In this document: piece by piece, positions 11,201 to 22,430 of the stretch
How positions within the stretch are numbered: position 1 is the first letter of the stretch
Layout of the letters: each line of letters begins with the position of its first letter
Source: Hygrocybe punicea
Taxonomy: Eukaryota; Basidiomycota; Agaricomycetes; Agaricales; Hygrophoraceae
Direction of reading: 5' to 3'
Length of the DNA: 64,000 nt
NCBI GenBank assembly: GCA_963556145.1
Contig: OY744461.1
Span: 6,458,891 to 6,522,890 of the forward strand
Translations under genes and position numbers: made by a program
The notes under the pieces: generated by a model
What the model saw: the letters and a program-made list of their open reading frames with translations, nothing else
Database searches by the model: none
What the model was told of the DNA's origin: nothing

Positions 11201-13047
11201 AGATTTTCATAGGAGATATCTAAATCATAGTAATCCATGTGGTTCAATTTTAGCCATTCTAAAGCTGCAGAAACTTGCCTTTGGCGAACCAATAAAGGTG
11301 TTCGCTCCATGTCTTCCGGAGTTGGTCTGGCAGGACCAGTGAAAATGAAGGCTAGCACTTCATCAAGTTCTTTAATTGTTGGAGGCAACCGCTGATATAT
11401 CTTTGGTGTTGGGTTTTGAAACATGATGGCATTTGCTTTCATTTTATGCATCCCAGATGACACACGAACAATACATTTGTTGTGACGAACACGGGCAATT
11501 AAAAGTTGTTCAGCAAACGTTAGCTTTTGAAGTTGTGCAGGAATTCTTCCCAACCAAAGTCCATTTGCCAAAGCATATTTGGGAGTTTGGCCTTTATTCA
11601 GACTGAGCACACATGGTTTGCATATCCATTTACATGTGTCATCTAGTACTGGACCTTTGATATCCTCTATTGGATCAGAACAATGATATCGTTCACATCT
11701 TGTGATTCCCATATTGTCTCTAGTTAATATTTTCAGATTAACCTTCGTCTTTGACAATAAAGACATGTTTTTCAATGCAACCAATTGACCACATACAGCA
11801 CACCCATCTTCTTGGAAACATTCAGGTGATGTATCTGTACACCAGTTTCTAATTATTGTTTCTTTCAATTCAATAGATGGCGGAGGAGGAAATGATTGTT
11901 TCTTTGAATTGTTTAATTCTTCTAACCTTTTCATCTGAGATTCTTCTTTCCTACACTCATATGTTTCTGTCATTTGTTGTCTTTTGTACCACTGTTTACA
12001 CAGATCTTTATGTGATTTAGTATCATGCACATGAAAGATAGAAACATGAGTATCACAAGCTGAACAATTATGCCTCATTAATGCCACAGATAAATCTTGT
12101 CCATGTAATCTTCGTAATGTCTTTGACAAATATATACCATGTATTGTTGTTATTTCTCCAATATCCTTCACCATCAACTTTGGCAGAAGTTCATGTAAAG
12201 GCATTCTAACACACGCATATTTTTTTCTATCTTCATATAATGTGTTGGCTGTCTGTTCATCAATATGTCCCACATATTCGAATAATATGTCAGAATCATG
12301 GTTGATATTATTAGACGGTAGCATGAAAGATTGAAGAAAGCCAAACTTGAATGTTGGTATTCGTTTACCGCCACCAATGTAGTCATCTCTATGAATGCAA
12401 TTTATATATAAATATGTCAACAAGTTTCTGAATAAGTTCAAATTATTGAACACGATTATGTTTGAACGGCTATGCCGTATTATGAAACATAGTGTGATCC
12501 ACAGCAACGTTGCATGTGATAGAGAACTAGTAATACAATGAAACAAATATGATCTGAAATCATGTCGTCTCAATAGCGATCGCATGAGCAATGCCTTGAT
12601 CATTTTACAACGACATTGGACAGTGATAGGTTTGAGAAGACAATACAAAGCAAAGAGATATTTAGAAGGTAAGAAATATGTTCTGGCATATTGAATAGAA
12701 TGTAATTGCATATTGAACACGCTATCTTTAAATGTAGTCCAAGCGAATAATGCATTGAGCGTCAAAGTATTATTTGTTATTTCATTGAACTTTACACATT
12801 GTGTTGCATTTATGTGCATCATTATTGTTGCATCGCCCTGATCTGAGGCAAACTCATGTTCTATGAGTTTTCTTTGAAAAACACCCAATTCTTGGGTCAA
12901 GGTCAATATCAAAGGAACGGAAATTGGTTCAAGAGAGATATACATAAGTTGGTCTTGGCATAGTTGTGGAAATATGGTTGCATTTGCAAGGAAATGTAGA
13001 ACAGTCAAAACCGCAATACAGATATGGATGGTATCGTGGAGATTCAT
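5264..13047 (-). pseudogene. Helitron B RepHel with C-terminal cysteine-peptidase-like domain
   Basis: One protein of roughly 2,500 residues, start ATG at 13047. The Rep part has FITFAPADINHPL, the metal-binding HLH of LTLHLHMLLW near residue 955 and the paired-tyrosine motif AYITDYITK near residue 1140. After a TGA at 8863-8865 the same frame continues into the helicase: Walker A GMAGTGKSQ near 8045 and FIDEVSML near 7830. The helicase is split by the solo LTR at 7361-7508; deleting the LTR plus one 4-bp target copy restores the frame (QLRQ joined to ALENMRY). The C-terminal motifs DYACQGHT and YTCLSRS follow. The tail has a Cys box (WSCAYDSLF, near 6025) and, after a TGA at 5906-5908, a His box (GDAHFTACIF and WFHDGI), which look like a ubiquitin-peptidase-type domain. 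Peptidase domains are known in some Helitron relatives; the exact family here is my inference. Confidence 0.88.
7361..7508 (-). mobile_element. Solo LTR (148 bp) of the GTCACGTGAC family, inside Helitron B
   Basis: Starts TGTAGTAGTGGTGCCTGTC and ends CCACTCCA, aligning along its length with the LTRs at 49347 and 51540 read on the minus strand. The flanks are ACGC (7357-7360) and ACAC (7509-7512), a 4-bp duplication differing by one CpG-to-CpA change. Removing 152 bp rejoins the Helitron helicase frame exactly, which confirms the borders. The palindrome appears here as GTCATGTGAC (7382-7391), again a C-to-T change at CpG. Confidence 0.85.
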
Positions 13048-13334
13048 GTGGATTGGTGATAGTAAGAGAAAGCACCGCCCATGTATCTATTTAACTAGTT
13101 AAGTGGTTCGGATCATGAACAACAATTAACACAATTGGATTGATCATATGACATTATCTTATTTGTAAGCTCTTCCAAAAACATCATAAGGTGTGCCTGA
13201 AGCTTTATAATGTTTTTATTCAATTGAATGTTTTCGTAACATACCTAATATTCCGGTACTGAATAGTCATAGCTTTCCTTGGAGTGATGGTTATGCTTGC
13301 CACCATACGAGGAGGATTTGTTACAGTTGTCACA

Positions 13335-13546
13335 GGGGATGGATGAGGAATTTACCATCAAATAATATTGAGATATCCACTCAAATATTAAAATTATTTT
13401 TGTTGTTATCATATGTCCGAAAACGTTGTAAAAAGGATAATGATATGTTTTCGACATTTTCGGACTTATGATAGCAACAAAATAATTTCAATATTTGAGT
13501 GGATATCTCAATATTATTTGATGGCAAAAATTCCTCATCCGTCTCC
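13335..13546. mobile_element. Foldback MITE, about 212 bp, arms about 90 bp
   Basis: Two long inverted arms (about 13335-13425 and 13456-13546) share ATGAGGAATTT, CATCAAATAATATTGAGA and TATCCACTCAAATATT in opposite orientation, separated by a loop of about 30 bp. The sequence is AT-rich with no coding potential. A target duplication could not be fixed (possibly TA). It lies upstream of Helitron B's start, either just outside its 5' end or near it. Confidence 0.75.
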
Positions 13547-14001
13547 TATGTGTATCCCCATTTAATTGATCCATAAAGTTGGCAGTTTTGGTTTATTACA
13601 TATATTCAATTTGAATGTTCATTAGCTCAAGTCATAGTAATCCAAGGTTGTCCTTCTCATGTTACCTGTGGTGGCTGTACTATGACAAACGTGAACTGAA
13701 ATTAATACATTTAATTTAGACAAACAGATTTTCAGTCACCAAGATCGATGTCTTATGTGGTATCTGTGTATGCTTATTATCTTGCTCAATTGTTATGGTC
13801 ATAGGAAAGTAACACAAGCCATTTTCAATAGAGCAAAAAGAAATATGTACAGATATTGTACAAATGTAAAGAATGGCGGTAGAGGAGGACGTTGAGGGCA
13901 CAGATTATCAACACATTACCAGAAATCAACGACTGAGATAAAAGTGTCTTTAGTCAAATATAATTAATACTCCACAAAAAGAGAACTTACAGCACCCGAA
14001 A
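13547..14001. other. Intergenic, no gene seen
   Basis: AT-rich sequence between the foldback MITE and the 3' end of the minus-strand gene at 14002. The only open frames are short and without motifs. It probably includes the 3' untranslated region of that gene. Confidence 0.6.
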
Positions 14002-15910
14002 TTAAGGCCCAGGGTCCAGTTTGGATGTCGACACCTTGGGAGATGAAGACCTTGTTTGGCTCGGAGGAATTGAGACTAGGATATCGGGAGGAACGATATT
14101 GCTCCAATCTACATCCATTAATGAACTGCCTGGCTCCGCAGGGGTCGATGACTGATGGTGTGACAATGCACGCGTATTGGGACAGAATCCTAGGATATTG
14201 ACATGATCAGATGTGAAATCTATATAGAGTGTGATGTACATACCCGGAGTCGGAGACTTCTTCGGAGGCTTCACTGGCTGGAGCGTTTCTGCAATAATGC
14301 CTGCTTGCTCCGATGCCAGATCCAGCTTCCTCCTCTTCGCTGTCTCGCCGTCCTCGTGATCGCCGCTGAGAGACTCCTGTATGGGTTTGGGAGGTCCATC
14401 GTTGTCGTGCATGATTATATCGTTATCAGAACTCAACAACCCGCCCCATTCTGGCAAGCCCAACTTTGCGGATTCCAGTGGCACATCATCCGCCTCGGAG
14501 GAGATGGGTGGTTTAACTTCCACTGTCAATTTTTCGGATTCCGATTTCTTGGATCCGCGCGACAGCCCAATTTCGACAGCGACTGCGGGATGTCAGTGCA
14601 TTATTTAGAGCAAAGTGAGTAACGTACGCATTTGAGCCTTGGATCGTTTCTTCTTTACCGGGGCTACGTCCTCCTCCTCCGTCTTGATATCGTCTATGCA
14701 TGAATGAATAATTTGCGTTATAATTTTGATATTTAGAATTTAATAACTCACCCTCAGCGTTGTCATCAGGTTTGGACTTCACGGTGCGTTCTGTGATGAT
14801 GAGGAGTTACCGTGTGTGATGATCACAGACAATGACACTACTTACTGGGCTTGGGCTTCTTTTTATCCTTCTCAGACGAATTGTCTGTGCCACCTGCGTC
14901 ACCTGAATATTCAATACATCTATCCACTGATATGGGTGAAAATGTTTACAAACCAGCGGAAGATACCTTCTGTGTTCCGGCCAATTTTGACTTCACTTTG
15001 CCCTTGCCCTTGTCTTGGGGAACCGGCTCTTCTGCAAATGTATTATATTATTAGCACATTCACACATGTAATTCTAGATCACACCTTCATCGTCCTCCGC
15101 CACATCGGCATCGACGAGGAAGCTATGTCCTTTACACCATGCAATAACCTGACCGATGATTTCGAGCTTTGTGGTGTCTGGCAGCCCACCAAACGACCAA
15201 TTTGCAGAGGTTCCGCTGTGCCATGCTGGCACGGATTTGTCGTATTTTGCCCAATCTATGATGCCAGACATGAGATTTCATTTGGCCAGAAATGCATATA
15301 TCTACTCACCTAGGTCCTCGGGCTTGATCTCGGTGTTCATGGCGCCATGTTGAATCAAAGCGGATGGAGAGTGCTTGCCGACATAAAACTCTTTGAGGAG
15401 CCAATCGTCGAAGATCTTGCTTTGCCAGTCACGGGTGACCTCGTTGGCCCGTTTTGCGACCAAAACCTCTGCCCAAATTTCATCCATGACGGTGTCGGTA
15501 TACTTCAGGTAATCTCGAAGTGAATCAGTCCCTTCCTTATCGTTTTTGACGTAGTCCGGCGAGTAGTTGGGTGCCTTGTTGTATGCGATGGCTGCTGTCG
15601 CATAGATGTACATATCCATTTGATAAATTAAGCGACGGAGCGGTTCCTCATATCGTTCGGGCATTTCGCGCCATAACTCGCCTTGGGCAGTGGCATCGTG
15701 GGGGTGAGTCTTCAGTACATATAGGTTACAAGAAAAGACGGGGACGGTGCCAGAATCCTTGTTGGGTGCCGGAATCTTGGGCGGGACCATGTACTGGATT
15801 TGGAAAATGCGATGCAGCTCCTGCAGCTTTTTGGGCGGCGCATCAGGCCAGTATTTGAACGCCGCGGGATTGACAGCAGGAGTCGAGGTTTTGACGATGG
15901 GCAAGGACAT
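14002..15910 (-). CDS. Uncharacterised nuclear-type protein, eight exons
   Basis: Exons (minus strand): 15910-15310, 15255-15085, 15031-14954, 14902-14846, 14790-14752, 14693-14628, 14582-14244 and 14189-14002. All seven introns are 43-61 bp with GT/AG ends and every phase closes, giving 513 codons with no internal stop. The ATG at 15910 (MSLPIVKTS) is preceded by purines at -3 and is the most natural start; an upstream in-frame extension exists but looks non-coding. The first 250 residues form a globular domain rich in Trp/Tyr (FKYWPDAPPKKL, LWREMPERYEEPLRRLIYQM) that I do not recognise. The rest is low-complexity and lysine-rich with likely nuclear signals (KDKKKPKPKRT, VKKKRSK) and a Ser/Pro tail. 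The intact frame, in contrast to its neighbours, suggests a working host gene. The last intron (54 bp, in frame) may be optional. Function unknown. Confidence 0.72.
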
Positions 15911-16268
15911 GGTAGATGTAGTGGAACCTTTTTGGTGGGCGTCTGAGGGTAGAAATGAGGGGAACGGAAAACGTTGGATGTCAGGGTCGATGCCCTGGCC
16001 TATGAGGGAACTGGCCAAGTCAGATGACCTGTCAACAACACATGTTTGGCATTGCATACATTGATCGGACACGTGGTGTACAAATAACATACAACCAAAC
16101 ATGGTGTACTTGATTCTCAGGTTTTGCCGTAATACATCCTTAAAATGTCGATAAGTGCTATTTGTCATGTAGCTATACAAATATATATTCTTAACTTATA
16201 ACATGGCGAAGAGGCCGAACATGCTTGATGCTAATATATATAATGGTATGATTATTAACATAGATATG

Positions 16269-16545
16269 AATTGTCGAACACTTGTCGAACACTTGTCGAA
16301 CACTTGTCGAACACTTGTCGAACACTTGTCGAACAGGCCGAACACTGTTCGACAAGTGTTTGACAAGCCGTATCTACGTGAATATATATTCCACTTGATT
16401 TATTAATGTAGCAATGACTGGTCGAACACGTGTCGAACAGGCTGAACACTGTTTGACAAATGTTCGACAAGCCACATGGACATTAATTAAAGCATCAATA
16501 TGCATATGACTAACCAAACACTTGCCAAACAGTGTTCGACATGTG
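16269..16545. repeat. 11-bp tandem repeat with inverted copies (GTCGAACACTT)
   Basis: About six copies of the 11-mer GTCGAACACTT run from 16269 to about 16335, followed by inverted versions (GTTCGACAAGTG) and two further clusters near 16420-16470 and 16520-16545. The opposing copies can fold into long hairpins. Possibly the core of a degraded foldback element; no clear ends were found. Confidence 0.6.
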
Positions 16546-16622
16546 TTCGGCAGGTCGTTACATTGTTATTCATTCTAAAGACAAATATGGGTGCACAACC
16601 AAACCCTTGCCGATCCAACCGG

Positions 16623-16777
16623 TGGAGTGGTACGGAGGTACCGCTCCGACGGCTAGCTGGAGAGTCTCGCTGGAGAGCTGGCGAGGAAGGCTTGATTGGG
16701 ACTGACTACTGACAGGGATCTATCTACAACGAACCGTGGGAGCCTCGTCACGTGACCAGGTACTCGCTACCACTCCA
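16623..16777 (-). mobile_element. Solo LTR (155 bp) of the GTCACGTGAC family
   Basis: Flanked by a perfect 4-bp duplication CCGG (16619-16622 and 16778-16781). Read on the plus strand it runs TGGAGTGG...CCACTCCA. Its second half (ACGAACCGTGGGA..CC..GTCACGTGAC) matches the LTRs of the full element at 49347-51692, and its length is identical to the left LTR there. The palindrome GTCACGTGAC is intact at 16747-16756. It arose by LTR-LTR recombination that removed the internal part. Confidence 0.83.
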
Positions 16778-16994
16778 CCGGGGGAGCATCATTGTCGCCG
16801 TGGTCACCTGACACGAATCTGATATCATTGATAGTCAAAAGGATTATCCAAAATTGATTAACTCTTCTTCTCCTTGACACTCACCATCTCACAACACATC
16901 CCGAGTTATAGAATACATACTGGTATATCACAGTACCATTTTGGACCCCGTTGAATTTACAAACTAACATAATCTGATCTGTTAGACTTTCAAT

Positions 16995-19146
16995 ATGCCC
17001 AAATCACGCAAGGAAGTTGGCTACGAAGTGTGCTGCCACATCTGTCCAGGACGAAACTGCCTCTCGATCCAGACGCAAACTCTCCTTTGGAAAAAGGAAG
17101 GAAGTTCCTGTCAGCGCCATTGTGGATCTGCCAGCAAGCATCCAAATTGCATCGCATCCGGTACCTGTCCTCTATCCAGCTGTATTGGACGGAAGGGCGC
17201 AGAAAATTCCATGGGTGTTCGAAATGCTACTGAAGAGGAACTCGCGTTGTTGCCATCGACAGCATCCAATACACCAGAACCAACTTCCGATGTAGAGATG
17301 GAGGATGCTCCCATGAGCACGATTACACAGTCCGTCAGGAACGATCCCGTGTTCCACATCATCTTTGTTCTTGATCCCACCACCCGTATTACAAGTAAAG
17401 CGGCCACAACCAATGATCTTGCATTTGTCAACATTACGGTTTCACAAGACAAATACAAAACCATCTCGCACCTCGATGTAGTGTTGCCACGGCTATAGCC
17501 GATGTTTTTTGAAAAATTGCCTTTTTAGGCTAGTAAAATTAGGCAAAATTATGAAAATATTTGAGGAGATGGGCGAAGCCAAAAGCTGGGGGGTCACTTC
17601 AGGGTGCTAAGAATTTGGTGCCCAATCTTCAGAGTTATTCAACCATAGCTGTTGAGCCTAGCCAGCTACCATCCCACAGCTATCCCTGAAGAACCCTGAG
17701 AATTGAGCCCCAAATCCTTAGCACCCTTAAGTGACCCCTCAGCTTTTGGCTTTGCCCATCTCCTCAAATATTTTCATAATTTTGCCTAATTTTACTAGCC
17801 TAAAAAGGCAATTTTTCAAAAAACATCGGCTATAGCCGTGGCAACACTACCTCGATGGTTATATTCACAATATCAAGGCGCACAAGATGCGATATTTTGT
17901 TTGCATGCAGGAATGGGTTCATATATTTTAAAAATGTATGGAGAATTATCACTAAAGAATACTTTCCAATTCCAGGTTTATGTTGCTATGCGAATGCACC
18001 ACTGGTGGTGTGACGAACCCAACGGTGCAATACACCGCTTCAATGTTGAATACATGTTTTGGCCGGAGTTTGCCCATGCCATGCTCAAATCACCGCACTC
18101 AAATATAACATGGAACAAGTTCAAAGCCACCGATTGCGTATTTGGTGATGTGGACATGGGAATGTCCTATATGTGAGCGTGTCAAACATTTTTGTCAATT
18201 TTCCTTTTTTTTAATTCAGTTAATTCGAATATCATCTATAGTGGTAATCAATATGGTATAACGGTTGAAAACGTGTCGACATTCTTGGCCAGCATTGACG
18301 AGCTGTGTCGAACAGTTCAGGTGTGGCCACCACCAAAACAAATGAACACCGTGCATTTGAAATGGGCACAGATGCAAAACCTGCTCCATGTTGCATTGTC
18401 AATGACACACACAATGCGACCACAATCGAGGCTGCTGAAGGACGGTGAACCGTTTCCACCGAACATTGCTTTGAAGCAAATGCATAGTGACACCGGTCAC
18501 CATGTGTTGTTCCCAGGCGATCCAAGGCGGAATTGGGACTATATGCGCCTGAACTGCGAGGTCCCTGGTTCACGTTGGTTTGGTCAAACTTATGTTGAGC
18601 CGTTGGCCAAGATCAGAGAATGGCGAGTGTTTTTGTTAGGTGGAAGGGACATTCACACGGTCCATACGCATTACAACAAAGAGAGCAAATCGTGGAGGTG
18701 GGATATTGTGACGACCTTCTATACTTTAGAGGAATTGAGGTAGGCAGATGCCCTCCATCTCACATTACATGTTCACGAGTTTTTGGCATTTTCCAAGATC
18801 GTTCCAAGCACAGGGAATGCTCATGAAGACCGATGTTTGCAATCCGGATCACGGCTCCATTGCAATTCGAGATCAAGCAAGACAACAATTCTTCGGCTTC
18901 GTACAAGACACCTACGAGGGGCTGTATGCCATAGAGTCGACGTTGATTGGTGGGAAACCTTCAATGAGTGTATTTTGTCACATGGACATTTCGCTCATTG
19001 TTGATTCAAACACCAACAATGTCAATTACTTTGTGAATGAGATCGAACAGTATCACACCTGCAGCTTGTGGTCCAACATGAAGCAAGGCACGAAATCAGC
19101 TCCCAATCGGATCTTTTGCGGACACATTTTCAGCGGTATTTTATAA
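16995..19146 (+). pseudogene. ATP-grasp-like protein gene, broken by MITE 4
   Basis: Exon pieces: 16995-17478 (interrupted), 17858-17916, 17976-18172, 18242-18739 and 18780-19146. Phases agree when the 371-bp MITE and one copy of its 8-bp target are removed. The C-terminal half has WFGQTYVEPLAKIREWRVFL and, near the end, CHMDISLIVD...YFVNEIE...SLW. The acidic D...NEIE ending resembles the metal-binding end of ATP-grasp enzymes, which join a carboxylate to an amine or thiol using ATP; this is an inference and the substrate is unknown. The first exon also looks damaged: protein-like sequence switches frame near 17015 and again near 17215. The gene is therefore inactive in this copy. Confidence 0.6.
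17479..17849. mobile_element. MITE 4, hAT-like foldback, 371 bp
   Basis: Flanked by a perfect 8-bp duplication CCTCGATG (17471-17478 and 17850-17857). The termini TAGTGTTGCCACGGCTATAG are identical in inverted orientation, and the arms stay nearly identical for about 140 bp, so the whole unit can fold on itself. No protein is encoded. It sits in a coding exon of the ATP-grasp-like gene. The near identity of the arms suggests recent insertion. Confidence 0.9.
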
Positions 19147-19361
19147 ATGGCTTGTAGACATTACAAATGCATACTCCTATTTCTGAACTTCACTTGTACA
19201 TTAGTCAACTTTAATTGTCACCAATCAGATCTCATGTCAGAGAGGCACGAAACACTTTGATTTCAAAGGTAGGTACATTACAAATTCAGGGCAACATAAT
19301 GGAAATGGGCAATAGGCCACGCTGCATGGCACACTAGTTTCATGACGAGAAAAATGACAAG

Positions 19362-21374
19362 TTAATGAGAGACGCCCAATACCATCACCCACTGCACATT
19401 TAGGGAAATACTCTTCAACAAATCATCAGAGCGTTTGAAGGTATTGATCGTGTGGCCGACCACAACGCAGGATTCTGCAGGAACATCGCCTGGAAAGTGG
19501 GGGAGTTGCTGAAGTATTTTGAGGGTGTCGGTCAAGTCGGTTTTAACTTTCCGGCCATCATAGATTGGGACTATGAATACAAGCATCAAAAACAAAACCA
19601 AGGACCTTGTGTGAGAGAGAATAAAACTAACCAATGTCATGGAATGACAGCGCAGTCTTTTGGTAAGATGGAGCGGGACGTCAAGTAAAAGGACTAGACT
19701 GCACGAATTTTGAAGAGGAAGCTTCTATTGAATATGAGTAAGGATTGACAAGAGAGCATTGAGTGGTATACTCACTGCTAGGAGATGCATCCATCCCACT
19801 TGCCGCTGTCGTCAAGAAGGACAGAAAGTCCTTATATAGTTGTGCACGAAATTCCGCCTCACCAGTGACCATTTTAATGGCGCCAACATACTGCTCCCAT
19901 TCTCCTGAAAATAAAGCCCCTTGGATGACTTTGATCGGTTTCGTGTTCCCACCAATTTTTGGCTCATCAAGGAAGCATGAATCGACTAGAATGACAGAAG
20001 TGAAGATCGTTGGGATGGCACCAGCAACGGAGTGGAAGAAACTACGCCCAAATGCTCCAGTAGAGATATTGGCGGGATCGTCACGAGAATGATTCGAGTA
20101 CTTGCCAGATCGAACAAAGGTCACTGCGGAGAACAACAAACTGTTATGCGATGTGAATTGTCTTTAACCGTCAAGTCCTAGTTGACAGCTTACTTTTGGT
20201 TGACCTTGCGAATGTTGCTGATGACATCGCTATATTGAGGATTTCCATTCCCTATGGCACTAGACCAAGATACCATGGCCGCTGCCCTATTCAATATTTA
20301 ACATTGATTCAGAAGATAAAACTGAATAGTTACTTAATGTTGACACAGTCCTTATATGTATCGACCAACTGAGGGTCTCTTGTACCAATGTTGGACTCAT
20401 CCGTGTTTGGAGACCGTATACTAAAGCAAGGGCATCAATTAAAAAAATAATAGAGAGATGTAATGTACCTGGTGATTTGGTGTTGTGCATATGTCACAGC
20501 TCCATCATCGCTACTGGAAACATTGTCGTCACTGATATCATGAAGATGGGTAGTCTTTGTGACTTTGGAGGAAATCGCCTTCATGGTTTTGACAGATGTA
20601 TCAGAGTTGCTGATCATTTATATGAAGGACAAGAATCATATGAAGTATCATACCGAAGACCATTATCTGCATTTGATTTCTTAGAACCGAATTCGAGTTT
20701 TGCGATAGGCCTACGACATGTCTAACATATGCCCAATTAATCAATTTCCAACTCACATGAATGTTTCGTCGCTGTCATCATCCTCATCATGTAATTGATG
20801 CTGCTTTGACTTTGACTTCTTCGATGGAGAAGAGAATTTACTATATAAAACGATTAAATAATACACAAATATAAAAGACATTATTTAGAGCTACTGACCT
20901 GTCTTTGTCTTCCTCTGAAGCATGCCGCCTTTTCCCGCTAAATATAAAGAATATTAGATGGCATGAACAGTATAAATTGAACTTGCAAACCTTGCTCCAT
21001 TGGTGGTCTTCCTGGACCGCCTATATTACTGAAATAAATCAATAGTATCTGAAAATACAATTCATGAGACACACCTCATAGACGAGATGGGTTTGGCAAT
21101 GCTAGCGACGCTATGAACACTAATAACGTCTTCTTCAGAGTTGGCAATACTACTGGCGGTTTAGTCGTGGTGGATGAATCAGAATATTGGAATAGACACG
21201 TACACTTCTTCATCGACAAGCTTGGTGGTTGTGACCTTCTTACCCTTCCTAGAAACAACAGTATGACCTTTGTTCAGAACGAACAGCAATACATGAAAAT
21301 AAATATACATACGAAACGGCGCTTGATCAAGCTTTGGACTGAGTCTTCATGTTCGCAGACTTCTTAGGGGCCAT
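19362..21374 (-). pseudogene. Many-exon gene of unknown function, interrupted by two TGA codons
   Basis: On the minus strand, starting at ATG 21374 (MAPKKSANMKTQ), a series of short exons separated by 40-60 bp introns can be followed: 21374-21313, 21248-21204, 21152-21075, 21028-20991 and several more to about 20200. A longer exon at about 20155-19800 reads NISTGAFGRSFFHSVAGAIP and VDSCFLDEPKIGG, and a final part reads VPIYDGRKVKTDL and ESCVVVGHTINTF. The N-terminal half is Lys/Ser-rich; the C-terminal half is globular and recalls DUF6532-type fungal proteins, a weak call. TGA codons at 21327-21329 (codon 16) and 19681-19683 interrupt continuing frames, and one small exon near 20900 does not fit its phase. 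I read this as a decayed gene. Confidence 0.55.
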
Positions 21375-21535
21375 TGCAAAGATAAGAGCTTTAAGGTGTG
21401 CAACGAATCTGTGCGAGATATTATAGATGAATGAGGGGTCAGATGTGGACGATACCATTGGGCTCATCACTATTTAAGTATACTGAGACAGATCAAAAAC
21501 AATAAAAAAGCCGTTTATAGATATCACACCGACAG

Positions 21536-22430
21536 CTACGAAAACCACATCTGCTGATGGTTTGAAGGAGAACTATTCGGACCATAGCGCCATAAAAATG
21601 CAAACGTAATATTGTCAGTTTGGGATATTTCTGGTAGTGTGATGTGTAGTTGCTGAACGTGAATGTGACAGGACAGGAAAGCCACAATAGGCACCATCAG
21701 TGCATTACCAGAGACATTGAATCTGACAAGAGTTGGGGGATTGATCTGTTGTAGGAAGTGTTGCCAATGATTGGATAACATCTTGAGCAATGAGACATCC
21801 AATGCAGTCAGGTTGGTCTTATTGAGGATGGTGATAGTCCATGGCCTGAACTGACTCATCAGGAGGCCTATAGAAATCCAGAGCACACTGAAATGAAACA
21901 GGCATTGATATTTTGAGATCCAACTATTTGGTGTTATGTGAGGAATGTTGATGAGTGGGAATTCAGTGGGTGCACATGGAAAAGAGATGGATAGATCCTG
22001 GCATCCTCTCACATTCTGCAACACAGCCAAGCTTGCCTCAATAAGGTGGAAGGGAAGACAGATTGAGAGATAGTGAGTGAAAATCAAGGAATGGCATGTT
22101 TCGAAGAAAGCTCAGATGCAGTGGGTTTGCACATCGGCAACAGACTGGAGTGATGAGAACTGTAAGAAAACATTGTCCAGTTTCTTAAAACAGCAAGACC
22201 GACGCCAAACATGCAGGGCTGTAAATTGTGGAGGTGTCATGATCGTAAGTTTGGAAAATTTTCCTGGAAATTTGAGGCCATGGCATTTAAAGTACAATGT
22301 AGTGAAGGTGTCGCAGAAGAAATGGGAGATGGTCATCAGTGTGTGGAGGGTTGTGTCATCAATGAATTCACTGATCATCAAACAGAGCTCTACTGGTAAC
22401 GGAGGAGTTTTCAGTGTAGGTATGGAAGAG
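21536..22430 (-). pseudogene. F-box/LRR-like protein, interrupted
   Basis: The minus-strand frame begins with PPLPVELCLMISEFIDD followed by TLMTISHFFCDTF, the usual start of agaric F-box-like proteins (substrate receptors of SCF ubiquitin ligases), and continues with leucine-rich segments (LHITLPEIS, LRFNVSGNAL-type). A TGA at 22112-22114 interrupts the frame, which then continues in phase to 21536. No ATG was found in front of the F-box part, so the first exon is missing or unrecognised. Length and pattern fit the family, which is greatly expanded in Agaricomycetes. Confidence 0.6.

Larger units (their letters stand above)
5195..13100 (-). mobile_element. Helitron B, near full length (5' end approximate)
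   Basis: A minus-strand Helitron carrying one long RepHel reading frame (start at 13047) and ending at a canonical 3' terminus at 5195. The 5' terminus (TC after A on the minus strand) could not be fixed; 13100 is only a bound just beyond the start codon. The copy is damaged by two in-frame TGA codons and by a 148-bp solo LTR inside the helicase region. Otherwise the frame is continuous over 7.8 kb, so it must have been active fairly recently in evolutionary terms. Confidence 0.85.
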
